This document shows, one piece after another, positions 1-8,930 of a stretch of 64,000 nt of DNA; the first letter of the stretch is position 1; the number at the start of each line of letters is the position of its first letter. The notes below the pieces were generated by a model that was given only the letters and a program-made list of their open reading frames with translations, did no database searches and was not told the DNA's origin. The stretch comes from Xanthobacteraceae bacterium (GTDB lineage Bacteria; Pseudomonadota; Alphaproteobacteria; Rhizobiales; Xanthobacteraceae). The stretch lies in the NCBI GenBank assembly GCA_019745775.1, contig JAIESR010000019.1:62001-126000 (forward strand), given 5' to 3'. The position numbers were made by a program, and so were the translations under genes.

Positions 1-3000
1 TCCATCTGGAGGTAGATGACGGGCGTGGTGTAGAGCGTGAGCAGCTGTGACAGCAGCAAGCCGCCGATGATGGTGATGCCGAGCGGGTTGCGCAGCTCGG
101 AGCCGGTGCCGCTCTCGACCGCCAGCGGGATCGCGCCGAACAACGCGGCCAGCGTTGTCATCATGATCGGGCGGAAGCGCAGCAGCGCCGCCTGCATGAT
201 CGAATCGCGCGGCGTCATGCCCTGCACGCGCTCGGCTTCGAGGGCGAAGTCGATCATCATGATCGCGTTCTTCTTGACGATGCCCATCAAGAGGATGATG
301 CCGATCAGCGCGATGACCGAGAGATCGTAGCCGAGCAGGATCAGCGCCAACAGCGCGCCGAGGCCGGCCGACGGCAAGGTCGAGAGGATCGTGATCGGGT
401 GGATGATGCTCTCGTAGAGCACCCCCAGCACGATGTAGATCGTGATGATGGCGGCGAGGATCAGCCACGGCTGTCCGGCGAGCGAGCGCGCGAACTCGGC
501 GGCGTCGCCGGAATAACTGCCGGCCACCGAGGTCGGCATGCCGAGCTCGATCTCAGCCTGGCTGACGACCGCCACCGCGTCGCTGAGCGAGGCGTGCGGC
601 GCGAGGTTGAAGCTGATGGTCACCGCCGGAAACTGCTCGTAATGCGCGATCACCAGCGGCGCGGTGGTGTGCACGAAGCGGGCAAAGGCGGAGAGCGGCA
701 CCTGCACGCCGCCGGTGCCGGGAACGTAAAGCCGCGACAGCGAATTGGGATCGCTCTGGTAGTGCGGCATCGCTTCGAGGATGACGCGGTACTGGTTCGA
801 TTGCGCGTAGATGGTCGAGATCTGGCGCTGGCCGAAGGCCGAGTTGAGCGTGTCGTTGACGACCTGGAGCGAGACGCCGAGCCGGCCGGCCAGCTCGCGG
901 TCGACATTGACGTTGAGCCGCAGGCCTTCCTCCTGCGCCTCGGAGGCGACGTCGCGCATGATCGGCGACGTTTGCAGCTTGTCCGCCAGCCGCTCGGCCC
1001 ACAAGTTCACGTCCGCCGCGCTGGTGCCGGTCAGGGTGTACTGGTACTGCGCGCGGCTGATGCGGGTCGCGATCTGGATGTCCTGCACCGGTTGAAAATA
1101 GAGGATCACCCCGGGGATGCGCAGCATCTGCTCGTGCAGCCGATCGATCACGGTCATCACCGAGGTGTGCCGGACATTGCGCGGGCGCAGCGTGATCGCG
1201 AAGCGCGCCGCGTTCGGCGTGGCGTTGATCGGCGTGACGCCGACCACCGAAACGACACCGGTCACCTCGGGGTCCTTGCGGATCGTCGCTTCGACGGTGG
1301 TGCGCAGGCGCTGCATCTCGGCGAATGAGACCTCGTCGCCGCCTTCCATCACCGCGAAGATCAGCCCGGTGTCCTGCTGCGGCAGGAAGCCTTTCGGAAT
1401 GACGAGGTAGAGCCAGAAGGTCGCGGCCATGGTCGCGAACAGCACGATCAGGGTCAGCGCCTCGTGCCGCAGCACCCATTCCAGCGTCCGGCGATACTGC
1501 TCGACCGTCCATTCGACGCCATGGTTGAATAAGCGCGTGATGGCGTTGCCGGCGGATTCCACGCGCGGCCGCAGCATGCGGCTGCACATCATCGGCGTCA
1601 GCGTCAGCGATACGATGGCGGAAACGATGACCGCGATGGTCAAGGTCAGCGCGAATTCGCGGAACATGCGGCCGACCAGGCCGGTCATGAACAGCAGGGG
1701 GATGAAAACCGCGATCAGCGACAGCGTCAGCGAAATAATGGTGAAGCCGATCTCGCTCGCGCCCTTGAGCGCCGCCTGGAACGGGCTTTCGCCTTCCTCC
1801 ATGTGACGCACGATGTTCTCGATCATCACGATGGCGTCGTCGACCACGAAGCCGGTACCGATGGTGAGAGCCATCAGCGAGAGGTTGTCGAGCGAAAACC
1901 CGCAGAACCACATCACGCCGAAGGTGGCGACCAGCGACAGCGGCAGCGCGACGCCGGCAATGATGGTGGCGCGGATGGAGCGGAGGAAAAGCAGCACCAC
2001 CAGAATGACCAGCGCGACGCTCAGTACCAGCGTGAACTGCACGTCTCGAATGGATGCGCGGATGGTGTTGGTGGCGTCGTGCACGACCGTCAGCGTGACG
2101 CCGGCCGGGAAAGCGCGCTGCAAGCGCGGCAGCTCGCGCTGGATGCGCTCCACGGTCTCGACCACGTTGGCGCCGGGCTGGCGCTGGATGTCGACCACGA
2201 TCGCGTGCTGGCCGTTGTACCAGGCGCCGACCTTATTGTTCTCGAGCCCGTCGATCACGTCTGCGACGTCCTTCAGCAGCACCGGCGCGTTGTTGCGGTA
2301 GGCGACGACGATGTTGCGATAGGCCTCGGCGGCGGTGATCTGCTGGTTGGCGGCGATGGTGTAGGCTTGGTGCGCGCCGTCGAGCGCGCCGGCGGGGCCC
2401 GCGACGTTGGCGGCGACGATCACCGTGCGCAGGTCTTCGAGCGAAATGCCGTAGTTGGCGAGCCGCGCCAGGTCAGCCTGGATGCGCACCGCCGGCTTGA
2501 GCCCGCCCTGCACGGTGACCTTGCCGACGCCGCTCACCTCGGAGAGGCGCTGCGTCAGCACCGTGTCGGAGAGGTCGGAGAGCTGGCGCAGCGAGATCGT
2601 CGGCGAGGTCAGCGCCAGCGTGATGATCGGCGCGTCGGCCGGGTTCACCTTCGAATAGATCGGCGGGTAGGGGAGGTTCCTCGGCAGCGTCGAGCCCGCG
2701 CCATTGATCGCTGCCTGCACGTCCTGCGCCGCTGAGTCGATGTTGCGGTTGAGGTCGAACTGGAGCGTGATCTGGCTGATCCCGAACGAACTCGACGAGA
2801 TCATGTTCGAGAGTGAGGGGATCTGCCCGAACTGGCGCTCCAGCGGCGCCGTCACCAGCGATGCGACCACGTCGGGGCTCGCGCCCGGGAGCTGCGTGGT
2901 CACCTGGATGGTCGGGAAATCGACCTGCGGCAGCGACGAGACCGGCAGCCAGAGGTAACCGAGCAGGCCGCCGAGCATCACCGCGACGCCGAGCAGCGAG

Positions 3001-3068
3001 GTCGCGATCGGACGGTGGATGAACGGCGACGACACGCCCGCGGTCGCGCTGCTCGCTGCCGAATTCAT
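1..3068 (-). CDS. RND multidrug efflux permease (HAE-1, MdtB/MdtC-like), C-terminus cut off by window edge
   Basis: This is the proton-driven inner-membrane pump of a tripartite RND efflux system, exporting drugs or other amphipathic compounds through the adaptor and outer membrane channel encoded just upstream. The frame reads without a stop for 1022 codons from an ATG whose bases overlap the adaptor stop codon (ATGA). The N-terminus starts with the typical short helix and first membrane span (FIHRPIATSLLGVAVMLGG), followed by the porter-domain motif DFPTIQV. The proton-relay Asp-Asp pair is in membrane span 4 (FVVDDAIVMIENI, about residues 407-415), and the second half repeats the fold. RND pumps of this class run about 1030-1050 residues, so perhaps only 10-30 residues are missing to the left. 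The substrate cannot be read from the sequence. Confidence 0.95.
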   Translation of the reverse strand, partial: MNSAASSATAGVSSPFIHRPIATSLLGVAVMLGGLLGYLWLPVSSLPQVDFPTIQVTTQLPGASPDVVASLVTAPLERQFGQIPSLSNMISSSSFGISQITLQFDLNRNIDSAAQDVQAAINGAGSTLPRNLPYPPIYSKVNPADAPIITLALTSPTISLRQLSDLSDTVLTQRLSEVSGVGKVTVQGGLKPAVRIQADLARLANYGISLEDLRTVIVAANVAGPAGALDGAHQAYTIAANQQITAAEAYRNIVVAYRNNAPVLLKDVADVIDGLENNKVGAWYNGQHAIVVDIQRQPGANVVETVERIQRELPRLQRAFPAGVTLTVVHDATNTIRASIRDVQFTLVLSVALVILVVLLFLRSIRATIIAGVALPLSLVATFGVMWFCGFSLDNLSLMALTIGTGFVVDDAIVMIENIVRHMEEGESPFQAALKGASEIGFTIISLTLSLIAVFIPLLFMTGLVGRMFREFALTLTIAVIVSAIVSLTLTPMMCSRMLRPRVESAGNAITRLFNHGVEWTVEQYRRTLEWVLRHEALTLIVLFATMAATFWLYLVIPKGFLPQQDTGLIFAVMEGGDEVSFAEMQRLRTTVEATIRKDPEVTGVVSVVGVTPINATPNAARFAITLRPRNVRHTSVMTVIDRLHEQMLRIPGVILYFQPVQDIQIATRISRAQYQYTLTGTSAADVNLWAERLADKLQTSPIMRDVASEAQEEGLRLNVNVDRELAGRLGVSLQVVNDTLNSAFGQRQISTIYAQSNQYRVILEAMPHYQSDPNSLSRLYVPGTGGVQVPLSAFARFVHTTAPLVIAHYEQFPAVTISFNLAPHASLSDAVAVVSQAEIELGMPTSVAGSYSGDAAEFARSLAGQPWLILAAIITIYIVLGVLYESIIHPITILSTLPSAGLGALLALILLGYDLSVIALIGIILLMGIVKKNAIMMIDFALEAERVQGMTPRDSIMQAALLRFRPIMMTTLAALFGAIPLAVESGTGSELRNPLGITIIGGLLLSQLLTLYTTPVIYLQM

Positions 3069-4417
3069 GGCGTTGCGCTCGATTTCGCCCCCGAGCCTTG
3101 CGTTCCAACCCCTTGAGTCTTGCCTTTTTCGCCGCCTTTGTCAGCGCCGCTCTTCTCGGCGCCGCCTTTGTCAGCGCCGCCCGTGTCAGCCCCGCCGCCT
3201 TTGCCGCCGCGGCCCTTGCGCTTTTGCAGCGGTTCGATGGTCGGCAGCCCCGGCGGCTGTCCAACTTCCTCGGTCGAGGTCACCTCGACCAGCGCCTTGT
3301 CGGCGAGCCGCGCGAAACCCGACGTCACCAGCCGCTCGCCGGCTTGCAGGCCGGCGGCGATCACGGCGCGCACGTCGTCCTGCCGCGACACCGTCACCCG
3401 CCGCATCGCGACGGTCGAATCTTCGCCGATGATGAACACGAACGTGCCGGTCGGGCCGCGCTGCACCGCCGAGGTCGGCACCACCACGACTTGGCGGAGC
3501 GTATCGATCAGGAGCCGCACATTGACGAACTGCCCCGGCCAGAGCTGCAGGTTCGCATTCGGGAATTCGCCCTTGAGCCGGACCGTGCCGGTGGTCGGAT
3601 CCACCTGGTTGTCGATCACCGTGACCTTGCCGGCGTCGACCACGCTGCGGCCGTCGGGCCCCATGGCGTCGACCGGCAGCGGACCTTCCGCCATCCCGCG
3701 GTTGAGCTCCGGCAGATTTTGTTGCGGCAGATTGAACATCACCGAGATTGGCCGGATCTCCGTGATGGTGACGAGCCCGGTGGCGTCGGACGGCCGCACG
3801 ATGTTGCCTTCGTCGACCTGCCGGATACCGGTGCGTCCTGCGATCGGCGCGGTGATATCGGTGTAGGAAAGGATCGCGCGCGCATTGTCGATCGCGGCCT
3901 GGTCGGCGCGTACCTGCGCCTCGAGCTGGGCCACCGTCGCGCGCTGGGTGTCGACCTGTTGCTTGTTGATCGCGTTCGAGGCGGCCAGCCGCATGTAGCG
4001 TTCGAGATCGAGCTTGGCGTTCCCGAGCTGCGCCTCGTGTTGCGCCTTGGTTGCCACCGCCTGGTCGTATTGCGCCTGGTAGGTGGTGGGATCGATCTTG
4101 GCGAGGATGTAGCCGCGCGGCACATCCTGGCCTTCGGTGAACGACACCGCGATCAGCTTGCCCTCGACCTGCGGCTTCACCAGCACGGTGTTGAGCGCGC
4201 GCGCGGTGCCAACGCCGTCGAGATAGACCGGCACGTCCCGGAGCTGCGCCACGGTCGCGCGCACCGGTACCGGGTCGGTGCTGGCCTGCTGCGCGCCCTT
4301 CTTGCCTTTGCCGAAGAAGCCCTTCTGCTGGGTCGGCGTCGACGCCGGCCAATAGAACACGGCCGCGGTGACGACCGCGAAGCCGACCAGGATGATGGCG
4401 AGCGGCTTCAGTCTCAT
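3065..4417 (-). CDS. RND efflux periplasmic adaptor (membrane fusion protein, AcrA/MdtA family)
   Basis: The adaptor links the inner-membrane pump to the outer membrane channel in the periplasm. I chose the internal ATG at 4417, whose bases overlap the upstream stop (ATGA) and which begins directly with a signal anchor (MRLKPLAIILVGFAVVTAA); an upstream ATG at 4459 would add 14 residues. The lipoyl/hairpin/barrel order is visible: VKPQVEGKLIAVSFTEGQDV is the first lipoyl half, a long alpha-hairpin follows, then the second half with TDITAPIAGRTGIRQVDEG. The C-terminal 45 or so residues are an unusual Gly/Lys/Ala-rich tail with degenerate GGADKGGAEKSGADKGG repeats, not part of the normal fold. 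The gene lies in a translationally coupled three-gene operon. Confidence 0.93.
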   Translation of the reverse strand: MRLKPLAIILVGFAVVTAAVFYWPASTPTQQKGFFGKGKKGAQQASTDPVPVRATVAQLRDVPVYLDGVGTARALNTVLVKPQVEGKLIAVSFTEGQDVPRGYILAKIDPTTYQAQYDQAVATKAQHEAQLGNAKLDLERYMRLAASNAINKQQVDTQRATVAQLEAQVRADQAAIDNARAILSYTDITAPIAGRTGIRQVDEGNIVRPSDATGLVTITEIRPISVMFNLPQQNLPELNRGMAEGPLPVDAMGPDGRSVVDAGKVTVIDNQVDPTTGTVRLKGEFPNANLQLWPGQFVNVRLLIDTLRQVVVVPTSAVQRGPTGTFVFIIGEDSTVAMRRVTVSRQDDVRAVIAAGLQAGERLVTSGFARLADKALVEVTSTEEVGQPPGLPTIEPLQKRKGRGGKGGGADTGGADKGGAEKSGADKGGEKGKTQGVGTQGSGAKSSATP

Positions 4418-5865
4418 TGCTGGGTGGTGACCCGCACGTCGGGCGGCTTCGGCAGCCAACTGCCGCCGAGCGCCTGGTAGAGGCTCAACACGGCCTGCAA
4501 GCGCGCCAGCCGTGCTGTTACGCGATTCTCCTCGGCCGTGAACAGCGACTGTTGCGTGATCAGCACCGTCACGAGGTCCACGGTGCCCTCCCGCAGTCGG
4601 GTTTCGGCGATATTGAAGGCCCGCCGCGACGCATCCACCACCTGCGCCTGCAGCCGCTCCCGCTCAGCCGAATCCTGGACCGAGATCAGCGCCCGCTCGA
4701 CGTCCGTGAAGCCTGACACCACGGCCTTGCGGTAGAGGCTCAGCGACTCGAGCTGCTGGCCCTGCGCGCGCTCGAGCTGGCCCTCCAGCAGCCAGCCGTC
4801 GAAGATCGGCTGCGTCAGCCCGGCGGCGACCGAATAGAACGCCGACTCCGGCCGGAACAGGGTGCGCAGCGCCAGGCTGGTGAAGCCGCCCTGCCCGGTC
4901 AGCTGGATGCTCGGGAAGAATGCCGCGCGCGCCGACTCGACGCTGGCGTCGGTCGCGGCCACCGTCGCCTCGGCGGAACGGATGTCGGGCCGCTGGTAGA
5001 GCAGCTCGGACGGCAGGCCCGGGCTCACGCGCGGAATGCCAAGGGAATAGAGGCTGCCGCCGCGGATCCGCACGAATTCGGGCGGCTTGCCGATCAGGAG
5101 CGCGAGCGTCGCCTTGTTCTGCCGCAGCACCTCGTCGAGGACCGGAATCTGCGCACGCTGGCTCGCCACCAGCGTTTCCTGCTGCGCGACTTCGAGCGCG
5201 GAGGCGGTGCCGGCCTCCTGCCGCTGCCGGATCAGCGTGAGCACACGGCTCGCGGCTTCGACGTTCTGGTTGGCGATGCGTAACCGGTCCTGCGACGACA
5301 GCACCAGGAAATAGGCGGTTGCGACGCTGACCACGGTGCTGATCACGACCGTATCGCGATCGAAGCGCGCCGCGATCGCGCTCTGCTGCGCGGCGCGCGA
5401 GGCGGCGCGGTTCTTGCCCCAGAAATCGATTTCGTAGCTCGCGGTGATCGCCGTGCGCCAAGTGGTGCGGTCGGGGCCGCCGGCCGGGCGCGAGCGCGTC
5501 ACGCTGGCGTCGAGATCGGCGGACGGCAGCAGCGGTGCGCCGGCGATCTTGCTTTGCGCGTCGGCCTGGATGATCTTCGCGACCGCGGCCGCGACGTCGA
5601 AATTGGCGGTCTGCGCTTCCTCGATCAGCGCGGTGAGTTCGCTCGAGCGAAAGCCGCGCCACCAGTCGAGCGCCGGCGGCGGCGTGGGCGGCAGACTGTG
5701 GGGCGTCTGATAGCGATCGGGAATCTCGATCCCGAGCACCGAGCGCTCATTGAAGATGCAGCCCGCGAGCATTGGCACGAGGCACAGCCCTGTAATGGCG
5801 ATCACGGCCCGCGGGATACCCGCGGCCGCTCCGCCTGCCTGACGCCCCCGCCACCCCTCAAACAT
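4414..5865 (-). CDS. RND efflux outer membrane lipoprotein (NodT/OprM family)
   Basis: This is the trimeric outer membrane channel of the tripartite pump. A lipoprotein signal ends in LAGC, with the acylated Cys at about residue 36 when translation starts at the ATG at 5865. A longer reading from the ATG at 5952 is open but adds 29 Arg-rich residues before the signal and has no visible ribosome site; neither start has a strong one. Two tandem outer-membrane-efflux repeats follow (YEIDFWGKNRAASRAAQQS in the first; the second ends in LVTVLITQQSLFTAEENR), as in NodT proteins of about 480 residues. It is the first gene of the efflux operon and its stop overlaps the adaptor start. Confidence 0.93.
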   Translation of the reverse strand: MFEGWRGRQAGGAAAGIPRAVIAITGLCLVPMLAGCIFNERSVLGIEIPDRYQTPHSLPPTPPPALDWWRGFRSSELTALIEEAQTANFDVAAAVAKIIQADAQSKIAGAPLLPSADLDASVTRSRPAGGPDRTTWRTAITASYEIDFWGKNRAASRAAQQSAIAARFDRDTVVISTVVSVATAYFLVLSSQDRLRIANQNVEAASRVLTLIRQRQEAGTASALEVAQQETLVASQRAQIPVLDEVLRQNKATLALLIGKPPEFVRIRGGSLYSLGIPRVSPGLPSELLYQRPDIRSAEATVAATDASVESARAAFFPSIQLTGQGGFTSLALRTLFRPESAFYSVAAGLTQPIFDGWLLEGQLERAQGQQLESLSLYRKAVVSGFTDVERALISVQDSAERERLQAQVVDASRRAFNIAETRLREGTVDLVTVLITQQSLFTAEENRVTARLARLQAVLSLYQALGGSWLPKPPDVRVTTQQ

Positions 5866-6246
5866 ACGATCGACCCGCCGACGCTCCAGCCGTCCACGCG
5901 ATAATTTGAAGGGGAGCGTGAACGTGCCGCGCCTGCCCCCCGTGCGACCCATTAACGCTAGGTTAGCAGGGCCGCCCGGCCGGGCCCATTAAATCTCTGA
6001 GAGATTTGCGTTTTTTGGCCACGTTGTGACGCGCGGACAGCGTTTGCGGCGTGGTGAATTGATAAAGCCCGGCAAGGGGTTAACTTTTGGCGGTCGTGCC
6101 GCCCGACGGGTTATCCACTGGCCTGGCCTGGAGCGTGGAGCGAACTGAGCGATACGGAGATGCTGGCTCATGTCCGCTTAGTCGCGGAAGCGGTGCAAGC
6201 GCTGTCATTGCGGCTGGTCCGAGATGAGCTAACAGCGACGCCCACG
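5866..6246. other. Intergenic region between efflux operon and LysR gene
   Basis: These 381 bases should contain the efflux-operon promoter on the minus strand. I found no convincing sigma-70 boxes. Two overlapping minus-strand frames of about 60 codons have no ribosome site and no recognisable product, so I do not call them. The notable feature is the perfect palindrome listed at 5991-6007. Confidence 0.5.
5991..6007. promoter_or_regulatory. Perfect 17-bp palindrome, candidate operator of the efflux operon
   Basis: AAATCTCT-G-AGAGATTT is a perfect inverted repeat with a one-base centre, AT-rich in a GC-rich region, about 126 bases upstream of the chosen first start codon of the efflux operon. 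RND operons are commonly repressed through such palindromes by TetR- or MarR-type regulators, but no such regulator gene is in the window. A T run follows on the plus strand, yet no plus-strand gene reads into it and the stem is weak, so a terminator is unlikely. Confidence 0.4.
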
Positions 6247-7107
6247 TTACCCGACCTTCAGCTTCTCCAGGCACTCGCGGTGCAATGCGCTACCCGTGCG
6301 TGAGGTGATCACCGGGACACGCCGGTAAAGGCAAAGCTGCTTCTGCGGCAGCTTCGGCAGCCGATCGATCTCATGCGCGCCGCCGCCGAGCGACTGAATG
6401 AACTCGGCGGTACGCACCGTGATCCCGAGCCCTGCGCCAACGGCAGCACGCACCGCCGCGAGGCTCGCGCTCACGAGCACGATGCGCCAGGGGAGGCCAG
6501 CCTCGTCGAGCGCCGCAAGAGCCGCCCGGCGGAAGGCGCACGGCTCCTCCAGCATCACAAGCGGCAACGGGCACTCGTCGATGAGACTGCGCTGCCGGTT
6601 GCCGATCCAGCGCATCGGTACGAGGCCCAGCGTGTCGCGCGGCAGCCGCGTGTTGACCTGGAACGCGATCGCCTGATCGAGCTTGCCCGCCTCCATCGCA
6701 TCGATCAGCGCCTGGCTGGTGTCTACCACCACCTCAATGCGCGCCTGAGGATGCGCCATCGTGAAATCGGCGAGTACGGTCGCGGCAGCCGCCTCGAGCG
6801 CGTCGTGCAGGACGCCGAGACGGACCGTGCCGGATAGCCTGTCGCTGGTCATGGCGCTGAGCGCGGCATCGTTGGCCGCGAGGATCGTTCGCGCGTGATC
6901 GAGAAGCTGCTGGCCGGCCGAGGTCGGCTCCATCCGCCGTCCGGACTTCTGGAACAGCGCGCGGCCGACTTGCTCCTCGAGCCGGTCGATTTGGAGGCTC
7001 ACGGCAGACACCGTGCGCCCGACGCGCTCGGCCGCAGCCGCGAACGTGCCGCCATCGGCGATGGCGACGAAAGTACGCAGGAAGTCGATGGACAGCGTCC
7101 GGTTCAT
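6247..7107 (-). CDS. LysR-family transcriptional regulator
   Basis: A 286-residue LysR-type regulator. The N-terminal winged helix-turn-helix spans about residues 6-65 (FLRTFVAIADGGTFAAAAER followed by VSLQIDRLEEQVG), and the rest is the periplasmic-binding-like effector domain. The length is slightly under the usual 295-310. It is transcribed away from the Gly/Cys-tailed membrane protein gene at 7234, the arrangement in which LysR proteins usually control the divergent gene and themselves. A short palindrome overlaps its start codon (7106-7118). Its ligand is unknown. Confidence 0.93.
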   Translation of the reverse strand: MNRTLSIDFLRTFVAIADGGTFAAAAERVGRTVSAVSLQIDRLEEQVGRALFQKSGRRMEPTSAGQQLLDHARTILAANDAALSAMTSDRLSGTVRLGVLHDALEAAAATVLADFTMAHPQARIEVVVDTSQALIDAMEAGKLDQAIAFQVNTRLPRDTLGLVPMRWIGNRQRSLIDECPLPLVMLEEPCAFRRAALAALDEAGLPWRIVLVSASLAAVRAAVGAGLGITVRTAEFIQSLGGGAHEIDRLPKLPQKQLCLYRRVPVITSRTGSALHRECLEKLKVG

Positions 7108-7118
7108 TGTTGAACAAT
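7106..7118. promoter_or_regulatory. Palindrome over the LysR start codon, possible autoregulatory site
   Basis: ATTGTT-G-AACAAT is a perfect inverted repeat whose left end includes two bases of the LysR start codon (ATG on the minus strand at 7107). It begins an AT-rich spacer of about 126 bases between the two divergent genes, in sharp contrast to the GC-rich surroundings. Its position would suit self-repression by the LysR protein; it does not fit the classic T-N11-A box exactly. Confidence 0.35.
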
Positions 7119-7217
7119 ACTAAACTGATTAATCAAAAAATTCAACTTTTCATAAGCTTTGCGATGCGGAATGATGCAGACGTGAAGAAAGAGAATAACA
7201 GTCAAAATACTGAAACA

Positions 7218-7224
7218 AAGGAGG
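7218..7224 (+). promoter_or_regulatory. Strong ribosome binding site
   Basis: AAGGAGG is a near-perfect Shine-Dalgarno sequence 9 bases before the ATG at 7234. It fixes that start and is stronger than that of most genes here, suggesting efficient translation once transcribed. Confidence 0.7.
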
Positions 7225-7233
7225 AATTTAGTA

Positions 7234-7935
7234 ATGGACGTGGCCCTGAGCCGCGCATCTGTTCCGAACCTCGGGCCAACCCCCGAGCTGGACCGGCACC
7301 CGTTCGACCATGACCTCTGGGCCCGGCTGGAGACCATGGAAATTGACCCGCCTGGCGCCACAACCCAATTCCGGCACCGCCTGAAGGAATACAACAAGTG
7401 GACAGACGAATTTGCCGACGGGGTGATCAACGAGTATCGCCGGTTCCTCTATCTGGCCGCGCGTGCTGGTCATCCCGTAACGCCTTCGGAAGCGGTCGAT
7501 CAGGCTTGGCACCTGCACCTGACCTACACACGGCACTATTGGGAGGGACTGTGCGGCAACATCCTGGGGCTGCCGCTGCACCACGAGCCGAGCGCTGGCG
7601 GCGCGCTCGAGGACCGAAAATTCGAGCGCCAATATTTGCAAACGATCGAAAGCTACAAGGCCGCCTTCGGTGAGGCGCCGCCGGCGGATGTTTGGCCGGT
7701 GCGCCAGCCTGGGCGTGGCAAGAAGTTTGGCAAGTTGGTCGCAGGCGCGGCGGTCATCGCCGCGGCAATTGCACTTAACAGTCCGCCGCTCCTCGTGCTC
7801 GGCTTCTTCGTCGTGTTTTTCAGCTTCGCTGCTGCGACCGGTTCCTTCGGCGCAAGTGACGGCAATGGAGATGGAGGCGATGGCGGCGCTGGCGGCTGCG
7901 GTGGGGGCGGCGGTTGTGGCGGCTGTGGCGGCTAG
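7234..7935 (+). CDS. Membrane protein with WHLH motif and Gly/Cys-rich C-terminal tail, function unknown
   Basis: A 233-residue protein with three parts. Residues 1-160 are soluble and contain the motif AWHLHLTYTRHYW (91-103), similar to the Trp-His-x-His region of glycine-rich-domain (GRDP/DUF1399-like) proteins. Residues 166-203 hold one or two hydrophobic spans. Residues 204-233 form a tail of almost only Gly, Asp and Ala with three Cys (222, 228, 231). Bacterial membrane proteins with such Gly/Cys tails are known as an uncharacterised group (TIGR04222-like), which is my best placement from memory. No enzyme for Cys modification is nearby. The LysR gene at 6247 is divergent and probably regulates it. 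Confidence 0.85.
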   Translation: MDVALSRASVPNLGPTPELDRHPFDHDLWARLETMEIDPPGATTQFRHRLKEYNKWTDEFADGVINEYRRFLYLAARAGHPVTPSEAVDQAWHLHLTYTRHYWEGLCGNILGLPLHHEPSAGGALEDRKFERQYLQTIESYKAAFGEAPPADVWPVRQPGRGKKFGKLVAGAAVIAAAIALNSPPLLVLGFFVVFFSFAAATGSFGASDGNGDGGDGGAGGCGGGGGCGGCGG

Positions 7936-8009
7936 GAGCAAATCACAACAAACGGACATTCGCGCATAGCCGTGGACGCGGGTGGAGGCTTCAGCGAGGT
8001 GGCGGCGTG

Positions 8010-8891
8010 CTACTTCGCCACCGCGCGATACCAGTCGAGAATCTCGACGCCGTTCCAGTGCACCACGCCGTCGAAGCTACTGACGTAATCGTAGATCGCT
8101 TCGAGATATTTGATCCGGTGCGGCTGTCCCGAGATGTAGGGATGGATCGCGAGCGCCATGATCTTGGCACGCTCGGCGCTCTCGGCGTACAGCCGGTCGA
8201 ACTGGTCGGCCGCGCGCTTGAGCAAATAGTCGCTCTCGTGGTGCTGCACGATCATCATCGGGATGTCGTTGAGCTCGACCGAGTAGGGCAGCGTCACCAG
8301 CGGGCCCTTGGTGGTCTTGATCGGCACCGGCTCGTCGTCGAACACCCAGTCGCCGATATATTTGATGCCGGCCTCGGCGAGGATGTCGGGCGTGTCGTAG
8401 GTCTGCGTCAGCCCCGGCCCGAGCCAGCCGATCGGGCGCGTGCCGGACGCCTGCTCGAGGATGTCCAGCGTGCGCGTGATCATCGCCTTCTGGTCGGGCT
8501 CGTTGTGGATCGGCCCCTGCTGGTAGGAGTGCCCCATGAACTCCCAGCCGTCGCGCTTGGCCTGCTCGGCGACGCGCGGATAGTCCTCACAGACGCGCGC
8601 ATTGATCGCCAGCGTCGGCTTGATGCCGAGCTTCGCGTAGAGCTCGAAGAAGCGCCAGCAGCCGACGCGCATGCCGTATTCGTGCCAGCTCCAGTTCGGC
8701 ACGTCGGGCAGAAGCGGCGCGGTGGTGGCGGGCGCCGGCAGCACCTGGCGCGGCATCGCGCGCGCGATGTCCCAGACCTCGTAATTGACGATGGTCCAGA
8801 ACACGAGCCGCGCGCCGCCCGGCAGCTTCAGCGGCGGACGGTCCACGATCGCCGAATAGTCGCAACGCTCGCGCGGCAGCATGGGGGGCAT
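8010..8891 (-). CDS. Polysaccharide deacetylase-family hydrolase (PuuE/HpPgdA-like)
   Basis: A 293-residue NodB-fold protein of the group that includes allantoinase-like PuuE and Helicobacter PgdA, acting on C-N bonds of small amides or sugar N-acetyl groups. Visible metal-site elements are NYE (36-38) in place of the usual Asp-Asp motif, and GHSYQQGPIH (120-129) as the His motif. There is no signal peptide, so a cytoplasmic role is likely. The ATG at 8891 follows AGGTGAG. It is divergent from the ABC importer operon at 9494, with only the GIY-YIG element between, and could act on an imported compound; this link is inference. It is not part of the exopolysaccharide locus. Confidence 0.85.
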   Translation of the reverse strand: MPPMLPRERCDYSAIVDRPPLKLPGGARLVFWTIVNYEVWDIARAMPRQVLPAPATTAPLLPDVPNWSWHEYGMRVGCWRFFELYAKLGIKPTLAINARVCEDYPRVAEQAKRDGWEFMGHSYQQGPIHNEPDQKAMITRTLDILEQASGTRPIGWLGPGLTQTYDTPDILAEAGIKYIGDWVFDDEPVPIKTTKGPLVTLPYSVELNDIPMMIVQHHESDYLLKRAADQFDRLYAESAERAKIMALAIHPYISGQPHRIKYLEAIYDYVSSFDGVVHWNGVEILDWYRAVAK

Positions 8892-8930
8892 TTCATCTCA
8901 CCTTTGTTTCACAAGCACGTCTCTCACTCC

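Noticed and set aside
5991..6015. Stem followed by a T run considered as an intrinsic terminator
   Set aside because: The stem is AT-rich with a one-base loop and no plus-strand gene ends upstream; an operator is more plausible.
6080..6274. Small minus-strand open frames between the efflux operon and LysR gene
   Set aside because: They lack ribosome sites and recognisable sequence, and one overlaps the LysR 3' end.
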